A stretch of 35,844 bases of DNA from JBLNCE01 sp050260415 (GTDB lineage: Bacteria > Bacillota > UBA4882 > JAAYXC01), in assembly GCA_050260415.1 (NCBI GenBank), contig JBLNCE010000156.1:1-35844 (forward strand), in the 5' to 3' direction. The notes beneath the pieces were generated by a model. That model had not been told where the DNA came from and made no database searches. It saw only the letters and a program-made list of their open reading frames with translations. This document shows positions 23,930 to 30,940 of this stretch, in pieces. The position numbers and the translations under genes are program-made. How positions within the stretch are numbered: the stretch's first letter is position 1; each line of letters opens with the position of its first letter.

Positions 23930-24379
23930 ATGCCGGTCTACGAGATCAATAAAATTAAGGAAGTTCTCCCGCATCGGTTCCCTTTTCTCCTGATCGACAG
24001 GATCCTCTCCGTGGAGGAGACCAAGTGCGTGGGCTTGAAGAATTTCACCGCGAACGAGCCCTTTGCCCAGGAGTATTTCGGCGGTCTCTACACGATGCAG
24101 GGCGTGTTGCAGGTCGAAGCCATGGCCCAGGTGGCAGCCTTTCTCCTGCTAGCCAAGGTGGCCAACCCGGGCGATCTGGCCTATTTTGCGACGATCGATC
24201 GGGTGCGTTTCCGGCGACCGGCCCTTCCTGGAGACCAGTTGATTTTCGAGGTGACCCTGGAGAGGATCCGCTCCAAGGCCGGCCGGTTTCGCGGCGTGTG
24301 CCTGATCGACGGCCAGGTGGCCTCCGAGGCCCGCTTTACCTGCATGATGGCGCCAAAGGATAACAACCAGGAAGAATAA
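23930..24379 (+). CDS. FabZ-like hot-dog protein lacking the catalytic His
   Basis: The 149-residue protein is a clear relative of 3-hydroxyacyl-ACP dehydratase FabZ: PHRFPFLLIDRIL at 14-26, TANEPF at 40-45 and GVLQVEAMAQ with Glu63. In FabZ the segment after NEPF is normally FxGHFPxxPxMPGVL, whose His (His49 in P. aeruginosa) pairs with Glu63 in catalysis. Here it reads AQEYFGGLYTMQGVL, so the His is Tyr49 and the two prolines after it are lost. Dehydratase activity is therefore doubtful; a thioesterase-like or acyl-binding role is possible. The ATG follows GAGGTGA. It sits between purH and purC, 11 bases from purC. Confidence 0.85.
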   Translation: MPVYEINKIKEVLPHRFPFLLIDRILSVEETKCVGLKNFTANEPFAQEYFGGLYTMQGVLQVEAMAQVAAFLLLAKVANPGDLAYFATIDRVRFRRPALPGDQLIFEVTLERIRSKAGRFRGVCLIDGQVASEARFTCMMAPKDNNQEE

Positions 24380-24390
24380 GGAGGATCCAA

Positions 24391-25281
24391 ATGGCCGTCA
24401 CGCAGACTAACCTGCCCGGTCTGCCTTGTCCACGCCGGGGAAAGGTACGCGATCTATACGACCTCGGCGCGGAACTGTTGATTGTCGCCACGGACCGGGT
24501 TTCCGCCTTTGACGTGGTGCTTCCCGATCCCATTCCGGACAAGGGGCGGGTCCTGAACGGGCTGGCATCCTTCTGGTTCCGCCTGACGGAGCCTCTGATG
24601 CCGAACCACTTTCTCACCGACGACGTCGATTCCTTCCCCGATGGTTTGCGAGCGTTCCGGGATACCTTGGCCGGACGGAGCATGCTTGTGCGCAAGACGG
24701 AAGTGCTGCCCGTCGAATGCGTGGTGCGTGGATATCTTGCCGGATCGGCCTGGCAGGAATACCGCCGCGCCGGCGGAGCGGGCGGTCGCGCGCTTCCGGC
24801 CGGTCTGACCGAGAGCCAGCGCCTGCCGGAGCCACTTTTCACCCCGACCACCAAGGCTGAGACGGGCCACGACGAACCGCTCTCATTTTCGGAGCTGGAA
24901 GGGCTCGTGGGCGCGGTGATGGCCGGGCGCCTGCGCGAATACTCGCTGGCCCTCTACCAGGCGGGTGCGGCCCACGCGGAACGAGCCGGGGTCATCCTGG
25001 CCGATACCAAGTTTGAATTCGGCGTGCTCGACGGCGAGGTCCTGGTCGTGGACGAGATACTGACCCCCGATTCCTCCCGCTTCTGGCCGCTTGACGGCTA
25101 CATGCCGGGTAAACCCCAACCAAGCTTCGATAAGCAGTTCATCCGCGACTACCTCGTGGGTATTCATTGGGATAAACGCCCCCCCGCCCCCCACCTGCCG
25201 CCGGAGGTCATCGAGGGCACGGCCGCGCGTTACCGGGAGGCGTACGAGAGATTGACGGGGAGAACGTTACCCGAGCAATGA
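24391..25281 (+). CDS. purC: SAICAR synthetase, long type
   Basis: The 296-residue enzyme joins CAIR and aspartate. GKVRDLYDLG, VATDRVSAFDVV, VECVVRGYLAGSAW, TPTTKAETGHDEP, LADTKFEFG and VVDEILTPDSSRFWP are characteristic of the roughly 300-residue form. Bacillus and most Clostridia carry a form of about 240 residues beginning EGKAKKVY, so this gene is of the less usual type for the phylum. The ATG follows AAGGAGGATCC. Confidence 0.94.
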   Translation: MAVTQTNLPGLPCPRRGKVRDLYDLGAELLIVATDRVSAFDVVLPDPIPDKGRVLNGLASFWFRLTEPLMPNHFLTDDVDSFPDGLRAFRDTLAGRSMLVRKTEVLPVECVVRGYLAGSAWQEYRRAGGAGGRALPAGLTESQRLPEPLFTPTTKAETGHDEPLSFSELEGLVGAVMAGRLREYSLALYQAGAAHAERAGVILADTKFEFGVLDGEVLVVDEILTPDSSRFWPLDGYMPGKPQPSFDKQFIRDYLVGIHWDKRPPAPHLPPEVIEGTAARYREAYERLTGRTLPEQ

Positions 25282-25289
25282 TTTGGACA

Positions 25290-25303
25290 GGCAAGAGGCA
25301 AGA
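25290..25303 (+). repeat. two GGCAAGA heptamers after purC
   Basis: GGCAAGA occurs twice in tandem just after the purC stop. Its inverse partner tract (TTTTGCC units) lies at 25470-25497, next to the purD ribosome site. Confidence 0.6.
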
Positions 25304-25338
25304 GGGGTACGAGTACCAATAACACCTAGACATGGTAG

Positions 25339-25358
25339 CGGTAGGCTTCAGCCTACCG
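25339..25358. repeat. palindrome CGGTAGGC-TTCA-GCCTACCG between purC and purD
   Basis: A perfect 8-bp stem with a TTCA loop, sharing core and loop with the hairpin at 17343. It has no T-run. It lies in a 230-base gap of an otherwise compact operon. Confidence 0.65.
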
Positions 25359-25469
25359 AAAACGGGTGCAAGTTTGGGTTGGCAATCTATTGGCTGATGG
25401 GCACTATCGATAGCCTGAACCTCGCATGTCTCAATGGTATCCTCAACCAAGTGGATACAAAGGTTTTAC

Positions 25470-25497
25470 TTTTGCCTTTTGCCCCTCCTTTGCCTGA
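25470..25497 (+). repeat. inverse heptamer arm TTTTGCC before purD
   Basis: TTTTGCC, TTTTGCC, CCTCCTT and TGCCTGA follow in a 7-base phase. The tract is the reverse complement type of the GGCAAAA/GGCAAGA unit and ends 3 bases before the purD Shine-Dalgarno sequence. Confidence 0.6.
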
Positions 25498-25511
25498 CAG
25501 GAGGTATCCTC

Positions 25512-26801
25512 ATGAAAGTTCTGGTCCTCGGCGGCGGCGGGCGCGAGCACGCTCTCGTCTGGAAACTGGCCCAAAGCCCCGCGGTGGAGAGGATTTACGT
25601 CGCCCCGGGGAACCCCGGCCTCTGGGAGATCGCCGAACGCGTCCAGGTCGATCACAATGACCTGGGGGCGCTGGCGGATTTCGCCCTGGCGGAGAAGATC
25701 GACCTCACCGTGGTCGGCCCTGAGAACTACCTGGCCGCGGGGGTGGTGGACGAGTTCGCCTCCCGTGGGCTGCATATTTTCGGCCCGACTAGAGCGGCGG
25801 CGGCTCTGGAGGCGGACAAGGCGTTCGCCAAGGACTTCATGCGGCGGCATGGGATTCCGACGGCCGCTTTCGCCGCCTTTACGTCGGTGGCGGAGGCCCG
25901 GGCATACCTGGCCGGGCACGGGGCGCCGATCGTGATCAAAGCCGCCGGGTTGGCCGCGGGAAAGGGAGTGTATGTCTGCCGGACCGAGGCGCAGGCGGAG
26001 GCGGCGCTGGCGGACCTGATGGAGCGCCGTGTGTTCGGCGCGGCAGGCGATCGCGTCATCCTCGAGGACTGCCTCGCCGGGGAGGAAGCTTCACTCCTCG
26101 TCCTGACCGACGGGGAGAGGGCTCTGCCGTTTCCACTGGCCCAGGACCATAAACGGGTCGGCGACGGGGATGAGGGACCGAACACGGGCGGCATGGGCGC
26201 GTACGCGCCGGCGGGAGTCCTGGATCCGGCCGGGATCGAGCGGGTCATGCGCGAGATCGTCCACCCGACGCTCCGGGGCATGGCCGGAGAAGGACGCCCC
26301 TACCGTGGGGTGTTGTATGTCGGCCTCATGGTGACGGAGGACGGTCCAAAGGTTATCGAATACAACTGCCGTTTCGGCGATCCCGAAGCACAAGTGGTCC
26401 TGCCGCTCCTGGAGACGGATCTGGCCGCCATATGCCAGGCGGCGGCCCGAGGCCGACTCCCCGCGGAGGAATTGCATTTGTCCGGCGGCAGCGCCGTCTG
26501 CGTGGTCTTGGCCTCGGGAGGCTATCCGGGCGATTACCGGACCGGCCTGCCCATCACGGGCCTCAACGAGGCGGCCGGCTGCCAGGGCGTGATCGTCTTT
26601 CACGCCGGCACTTCCCGGCGGGGGGAGACTCTGGTCACGGCCGGCGGGCGCGTGCTCAACGTGGTGGGGACGGGGGCGGATTTCGCTTCCGCCCGTGACC
26701 GCGCTTATGCCGGCGTGGAGAGGATCCGGTTCGCAGGCATGCACTATCGCCGCGACATCGCCTGGCGGGAAGCGGCGCGGGGGAGGAAGGGTGAAGGGTG
26801 A
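25512..26801 (+). CDS. purD: phosphoribosylamine-glycine ligase (GAR synthetase)
   Basis: The 429-residue ATP-grasp ligase joins phosphoribosylamine and glycine. It begins MKVLVLGGGGREHALVWKL; GPENYLAAGVVDEF, IKAAGLAAGKGVYV, QDHKRVGDGDEGPNTGGMGAY and YNCRFGDPEAQ are family signatures. ATG 25512 follows AGGAGGTATCCTC; an upstream in-frame start at 25434 would be encoded by the repeat tract. It is the last recognisable gene of the pur cluster. Confidence 0.95.
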   Translation: MKVLVLGGGGREHALVWKLAQSPAVERIYVAPGNPGLWEIAERVQVDHNDLGALADFALAEKIDLTVVGPENYLAAGVVDEFASRGLHIFGPTRAAAALEADKAFAKDFMRRHGIPTAAFAAFTSVAEARAYLAGHGAPIVIKAAGLAAGKGVYVCRTEAQAEAALADLMERRVFGAAGDRVILEDCLAGEEASLLVLTDGERALPFPLAQDHKRVGDGDEGPNTGGMGAYAPAGVLDPAGIERVMREIVHPTLRGMAGEGRPYRGVLYVGLMVTEDGPKVIEYNCRFGDPEAQVVLPLLETDLAAICQAAARGRLPAEELHLSGGSAVCVVLASGGYPGDYRTGLPITGLNEAAGCQGVIVFHAGTSRRGETLVTAGGRVLNVVGTGADFASARDRAYAGVERIRFAGMHYRRDIAWREAARGRKGEG

Positions 26802-26895
26802 AGGCTTGGAAGTTCATCTTGATTTCCACCTCCTGCCTCAAGCCGCATCCCTCTTGCCTCTCGACCCCCTGGTTTCCGGCTTTTTCTCTGACTTT

Positions 26896-26937
26896 TGACG
26901 CGCGACGCGTGACGCGTGACGCGTGACGCATGACTGA
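26896..26937 (+). repeat. heptamer tandem repeat TGACGCG
   Basis: Six 7-base units (TGACGCG, CGACGCG, TGACGCG, TGACGCG, TGACGCA, TGACTGA) lie just before the RNase HI gene. The unit overlaps the self-complementary ACGCGT. Other 7-base patterns occur nearby (GGGTGAA at the purD stop; CCTCTTGC-like at 26830-26862). Confidence 0.8.
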
Positions 26938-26959
26938 TTCCGGCGGGGGGGGAGTACCG

Positions 26960-27406
26960 ATGCACGAGGTCACCATCTACACCGACGGCGCGTGTTCGGG
27001 CAATCCCGGCCCGGGAGGCTGGGCGGCCATTCTGCGCATCGGGCCGCATGAAAAAGAGCTCTCCGGCTATGAGGCCGCGACGACCAACCAGCGTATGGAG
27101 CTTACCGCGGCTGTCAAGGCGCTGGAAGCGCTCAAGTATCCGTGCCGCGTCAAGCTATACAGCGACAGCGCATACCTGGTCAACGCTTTTCGCCAGGATT
27201 GGCTGGGGCGCTGGGAGGCGAATGGTTGGCGCAACGCGCAGAAGGCGCCCGTCGAGAATCAGGACCTCTGGCGGCAATTGATCAAACTGAACCGCCGCCA
27301 CCAGATTGACTGGCGCAAAGTGGCCGGCCACGCGGATGACGAGTTGAACAACCGCTGCGATGAGCTGGCCCGGACAGCGATCAAGGAGGGTAAGGGCATT
27401 GGCTGA
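26960..27406 (+). CDS. rnhA: ribonuclease HI
   Basis: The 148-residue nuclease cuts RNA in RNA-DNA hybrids. All catalytic acids are present: Asp9 (YTDGACSGNPGPGG), Glu47 (RMELTAA), Asp69 (YSDSAY) and Asp134 (NNRCDELA), plus His124 (VAGHADDE). Length and motifs match the E. coli type. ATG 26960 has a G-rich ribosome site (GGGGGGGAG); an in-frame ATG at 26930 arises from the heptamer tract. It overlaps the DUF1015 gene by 8 bases. Confidence 0.94.
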   Translation: MHEVTIYTDGACSGNPGPGGWAAILRIGPHEKELSGYEAATTNQRMELTAAVKALEALKYPCRVKLYSDSAYLVNAFRQDWLGRWEANGWRNAQKAPVENQDLWRQLIKLNRRHQIDWRKVAGHADDELNNRCDELARTAIKEGKGIG

Positions 27407-28679
27407 AATCCACGCTTTTAGAGGGTGGCGCTACAACAAGGAACTGGCCGACCCGGGGCTGGTCACCGCCCCGCCGTACGACGTAATCGATCCGCGCGGG
27501 CAGGATTACTACTACCGGCGCCACCCGGAGAACGTGATCCGTTTGATCCTTGGACGCGAAGAGGCGGGTGACAACGAACGCGCCAACAAATATACCCGAG
27601 CCAGGGGGTATCTGGACGATTGGCGGCGGCGCGGCGTGCTTGTGCATGAAAACACGCCCGCCGTCTACTTATACCGGCAGGACTTCCAGGTTCCCGAGGG
27701 AGGCCGCGCTGCGCGGTCCGGGCTCATCGCCGACCTGGCGCTCTCCCCCTTTGGCGAGGGTGTCGTCCGTCCCCACGAGCGAACCCTGTCCAAGCCGAAA
27801 GAGGACCGGTTGAGATTGATGCGCGCCACCGGCTTCCAGTTGAGCCAGATCTTCATGCTCTATGAGGACCCGGATGGGGCTCTGCGCGCGAGTCTCGAAG
27901 TGAGACCGGAGGAGCCGGCCGCCGACCTTATTGACCCGGAGGGGGTCCGGCATCGCCTCTGGCCTCTGACCGAGGCGGGGACGATCGACCGCTTGCGGAG
28001 CTTCTTTGCCCCCCGGCCGGTCTACATCGCCGACGGCCACCATCGTTACGAGACGGCGCTGGCCTATCGGGATGAACTTCAGCGCCGGGGTTTGCCGCTC
28101 GGAGACGCGGGCCGGGTCGCCGTCGTCCTCGTCGACCTGGATCAGCCGGGATTGGTCGTCTTTCCCACCCACCGGGCGGTGCATGCGCTCGCCTCATGGG
28201 ATGAAGGCGCCTTTCGCCGGCGGCTGGAAGAGTTTTTCCGTCTCGTGCCGTATGAGGGGAGCCCGCGGGATCTGGCGCGGGATGTCGCCAAGCAGCCCCA
28301 TGCCTTTGGTTTTGTCTTTCGTGATGCCAGCTACAAGGCGATACTGGCCGATGAAGCGGCCGCCATGGCGGCCATGCCTCAGGAACGGGCACCGGCGTGG
28401 CGCCGCCTGGATGTCAGCCTCTTGCACAGCCTGGTATTGGGCCGGATCCTCGGCTTGGACGATGAGGCGCAGGCGAAACAGACGAACTTGATCTACACGC
28501 GCGAGGCGGACGAGGCGGCCGCGATGACGGTGGACGGACGGGCACAGTTCAGTGTGCTGCTCGGCCCGACGCCCGTGCGTCAGGTCAAGGACGTCGCCGA
28601 TGCGGGGGAGACTATGCCGCAGAAGTCCACGTACTTCTGGCCGAAATTATTGTCGGGGTTGGTGTTGAAGGAGCTATGA
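27399..28679 (+). CDS. DUF1015 family protein
   Basis: The 426-residue protein matches DUF1015 (COG4198): AFRGWRYN at the start, VTAPPYDVID, HPENVIRLILGRE, VRPHERTLSKPKEDRL and YIADGHHRYETAL. Its function is not established. The start is TTG at 27399, 9 bases after AAGGAGG, giving MAEIHAFRGW. It is translationally linked to rnhA by overlap, and ends at a strong hairpin that separates it from convergent prs. Confidence 0.85.
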   Translation: MAEIHAFRGWRYNKELADPGLVTAPPYDVIDPRGQDYYYRRHPENVIRLILGREEAGDNERANKYTRARGYLDDWRRRGVLVHENTPAVYLYRQDFQVPEGGRAARSGLIADLALSPFGEGVVRPHERTLSKPKEDRLRLMRATGFQLSQIFMLYEDPDGALRASLEVRPEEPAADLIDPEGVRHRLWPLTEAGTIDRLRSFFAPRPVYIADGHHRYETALAYRDELQRRGLPLGDAGRVAVVLVDLDQPGLVVFPTHRAVHALASWDEGAFRRRLEEFFRLVPYEGSPRDLARDVAKQPHAFGFVFRDASYKAILADEAAAMAAMPQERAPAWRRLDVSLLHSLVLGRILGLDDEAQAKQTNLIYTREADEAAAMTVDGRAQFSVLLGPTPVRQVKDVADAGETMPQKSTYFWPKLLSGLVLKEL

Positions 28680-28697
28680 GCGCGGGCATGGTTTGTG

Positions 28698-28721
28698 GGG
28701 CCGGAACCACGGTTCCGGCCC
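28698..28721. terminator. GC hairpin between convergent DUF1015 gene and prs
   Basis: GGGCCGGAACC and GGTTCCGGCCC form an 11-bp perfect stem with a very short loop. No T-run follows on either strand. Its place between two convergent genes suggests bidirectional termination. Confidence 0.5.
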
Positions 28722-28781
28722 TCCCCCCGTGCTTGGGATCAAGGGACGTCACCATCAATGTGACCGCCATGGCGAACCGAG

Positions 28782-29729
28782 TTAGAGGAAGAGCACGCTG
28801 ACCGAGATGTTCTGGTGGATCCGCCGGATGGCGTCGCCGAGAAGCGGGGCCACGGAAAGCACCTTGAGGTTGGGCAGACGGTGCGCGGCGGACGGAGCGA
28901 TCGTGTTCGTCACCACGATCTCCTCGATGGCGGGGTGCGCCAGACGTTCCGCGGCCGGCGGGGAGAGCACGCCATGGGTCGCGAGCACGTGTATCTCCGG
29001 TTCCGCGCCGCGGGCCAACAGGGCTTCGACTACCTGGACGATGGTACCGCCCGTGTCGATGGTATCCTCGATGACGATGGGGCTCATGCCCGCGACTTCG
29101 CCGATGAAATAAGTTGTCTCCGCCACGTTATGAGCCGGACGGCGCTTGTACATCACCCCGAGGGGAAGGTCCAGGATGGCCGCCAGTTTCTCCGCTTTTT
29201 TCACACTGCCCGCGTCAGGCGCGATGATGACGCCGTTATGGATGGCCTTGTTCTTTATATACTGCGCCAGCATGGGCAAGGCGGTCATATGGTCCACCGG
29301 TATGCTGAAGAAGCCCTGGATGGCCGGCGCATGCAGATCCATCGCGATCACGCGGTCCGCCCCGACCGTGGTGATGATATCCGCCACCATCCGCGCGGTG
29401 ATTGGTTCGCGGGGCGCGGTCTTCTTTTCCTGGCGGGCGTAGCCATAATATGGGATGACGGCGGTGATGCGGCCGGCCGAGGCACGCTTGAGGGCATCGA
29501 TCATGATCAGCAGTTCGACCAGGTTCTCATTGACCGGGGTGGCAATCGGCTGGAGCACGAACACGTCGACCCCGCGGACGCTTTCCTCGTATCTGACGTA
29601 GATTTCACCGCTGGCAAAGCGCGAGATGTTGACGCCGCCGAGCGAGATACCGAGAAAATCGGCCACTTCCTGGCCAAGACCTGGATTGGCCGTGCCCGTA
29701 AAGAGCTTCATCTGACCGTTATGGGGCAT
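28782..29729 (-). CDS. prs: ribose-phosphate pyrophosphokinase (PRPP synthetase)
   Basis: The 315-residue enzyme makes PRPP from ribose 5-phosphate and ATP, the substrate of PurF and PyrE and the effector of PyrR. FASGEIYVRYEESVRG, PYYGYARQEKKT (catalytic loop), VGADRVIAMDLHAPAIQGFF (metal and nucleotide binding) and the PRPP loop VIEDTIDTGGT are all present. The loop has VIED instead of the common VDD. The ATG follows GGGGGGAA. It is transcribed towards DUF1015, downstream of rpmB and its terminator. Confidence 0.95.
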   Translation of the reverse strand: MPHNGQMKLFTGTANPGLGQEVADFLGISLGGVNISRFASGEIYVRYEESVRGVDVFVLQPIATPVNENLVELLIMIDALKRASAGRITAVIPYYGYARQEKKTAPREPITARMVADIITTVGADRVIAMDLHAPAIQGFFSIPVDHMTALPMLAQYIKNKAIHNGVIIAPDAGSVKKAEKLAAILDLPLGVMYKRRPAHNVAETTYFIGEVAGMSPIVIEDTIDTGGTIVQVVEALLARGAEPEIHVLATHGVLSPPAAERLAHPAIEEIVVTNTIAPSAAHRLPNLKVLSVAPLLGDAIRRIHQNISVSVLFL

Positions 29730-29773
29730 AGTCGTTCCCCCCGGAAGGCATCGATGGCTGACGCTTGGATGAC

Positions 29774-29796
29774 GAAAAAGGCGAGCCCGGCTCGCC
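29774..29796 (-). terminator. intrinsic terminator after rpmB
   Basis: On the minus strand GGCGAGC-(3-base loop)-GCTCGCC is followed by five T residues. It lies 26 bases after the rpmB stop and 44 bases before the prs start, so prs probably needs its own promoter or read-through. Confidence 0.8.
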
Positions 29797-29822
29797 CTGT
29801 GTCTAACCCCTCTCCCTGAGGG

Positions 29823-30014
29823 TCAGGCCTGGCGAGATACCTTGCCCGAGCGCAGGCAACGGGTGCATACGCGGAGACGTTGAGGCGTTCCGTCAACAAC
29901 GGCGCGCACCGTGCGCAGGTTGGGCTCCCAGCGGCGGTGGGTCTTAACGTTGGAATGACTTACTAGATTACCGGCGAGTTTTGCCTTGCCACAGATGGCG
30001 CATTGTCTTGCCAC
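29823..30014 (-). CDS. rpmB: 50S ribosomal protein L28
   Basis: The 63-residue protein reads MARQCAICGKAKLAGNLVSHS, then KTHRRWEPNLR and VCTRCLRSGKV. Both CxxC pairs are kept, so it is the zinc-containing form. The start is GTG, with AGGAGG about 10 bases ahead. It is transcribed divergently from the DUF1858 and yloU genes, an arrangement common in Bacillota. Confidence 0.95.
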   Translation of the reverse strand: MARQCAICGKAKLAGNLVSHSNVKTHRRWEPNLRTVRAVVDGTPQRLRVCTRCLRSGKVSRQA

Positions 30015-30050
30015 GAGTAATATTCCTCCTGTGCCGGGAATGACGTAATA

Positions 30051-30079
30051 ATTTTAGCACAAGCCGTATCTGGGCGCAA
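30051..30079 (-). promoter_or_regulatory. promoter of rpmB
   Basis: On the minus strand TTGCGC (30079-30074) and TAAAAT (30056-30051) are 17 bases apart, with a TG extension just before the -10 box. The -35 match is weak (3 of 6). Confidence 0.5.
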
Positions 30080-30190
30080 GGGAAAAAGAAAGATTGCCTG
30101 TCCAGCCCGGGACATGGAGGATATTCTTCCTTATACCGCGAACTAATGCTGAACTCATGCCATCTTACCAGTTGAGGAGGGTCGGGGTCG

Positions 30191-30406
30191 ATGCCATTGG
30201 ACCTTAATAAGGATACGGCGATCCTCGCCATCCTGTCCGCCCACCCGGAGACCCGCGCCGTCTTTGCGTCTTTGGGCATGGGCTGTCTGGACTGCTTGGG
30301 CGCCGGCTCCGAAACGGTGGAGACCGGGGCGCGCATGCACGGGCTGAGTGTTGAGCAAGTATTGACCGCGCTGAGAAACGCGATTGAACGTGAAAAAGCG
30401 CCTTGA
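30191..30406 (+). CDS. DUF1858 small CxxC protein
   Basis: The 71-residue protein has the DUF1858 pattern: a first helix (DTAILAILSAHPETRAVFASLG), then MGCLDCLGAGSETVETGARMHGLSVEQVL. The CLDC pair may form a redox disulfide. The family is uncharacterised; members are often annotated as hybrid-cluster-protein-associated redox disulfide proteins. The ATG follows GAGGAGGG. It lies between divergent rpmB and the yloU operon. Confidence 0.85.
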   Translation: MPLDLNKDTAILAILSAHPETRAVFASLGMGCLDCLGAGSETVETGARMHGLSVEQVLTALRNAIEREKAP

Positions 30407-30529
30407 CCGGCTTGGTTGTCGCCATAAAGTCAAAGCGCGGCAGGAATAAACCGCACCTACGAGAATACTAATCGGGATCTTGATGGACAGTTATGCTGAT
30501 TTGAAAACTAGGTTCTCGAGGTGACTTCA

Positions 30530-30925
30530 TTGGTGCGAGAGACTGCTTCCGGGAGCGGCGGAACCCTGCGGTCGTTGGGCCAGATAAATATCGCGCCCGA
30601 CGCCATTGCCATGGTGGCGGGTATCGCCGCCATGGAATGCTACGGGGTGGTCGGCATGGCCTCGCGGGGTTTTCAGGACGGGATTGCCGAACTCTTCCGC
30701 AGCGGAGAGAATCTGACCAAGGGCATCGAGGTTTCCATCGACGGCGAGGATGTCTCGGTGGCGCTTTACGTGATTGTGGAGTATGGCACACGGATCAGGG
30801 AGGTTGCCAGAAATGTCGTCGAACGGGTCCGATATACCGTAGAGTCCCAACTGGGGCTGGTGGTCTCCAACGTTAACGTAATCGTGCAGGGAGTTCGCAC
30901 CGGGGTCAGGGGAACGGCACAGTAA
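30530..30925 (+). CDS. Asp23/Gls24 family protein (YloU-like)
   Basis: The 131-residue protein contains the Asp23 fold: GQINIAPDAIAMVAGIAAMECYGVVGMA, GIEVSIDGEDVSVALYVIVEYG and REVARNVVERVRYTVE, VSNVNVIVQGV. Family members associate with the membrane in Gram-positive bacteria and relate to envelope stress. TTG 30530 is chosen because GAGGTGA ends 5 bases before it; the apparent GTG at 30521 is inside that ribosome site. GTG 30533 is possible. It precedes yloV, as in B. subtilis. Confidence 0.88.
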   Translation: MVRETASGSGGTLRSLGQINIAPDAIAMVAGIAAMECYGVVGMASRGFQDGIAELFRSGENLTKGIEVSIDGEDVSVALYVIVEYGTRIREVARNVVERVRYTVESQLGLVVSNVNVIVQGVRTGVRGTAQ

Positions 30926-30940
30926 GGGGGGTTTCACTGC

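Noticed and set aside
3903..26937. Heptamer tracts as CRISPR arrays
   Set aside because: Units are 7 bases, directly abutting, with no spacers of 25-40 bases, and there are no cas genes.
28815..29819. 334-codon open frame opposite prs
   Set aside because: prs on the minus strand has every family motif; the plus-strand frame has none and is Asp/Arg/Gly/His rich.
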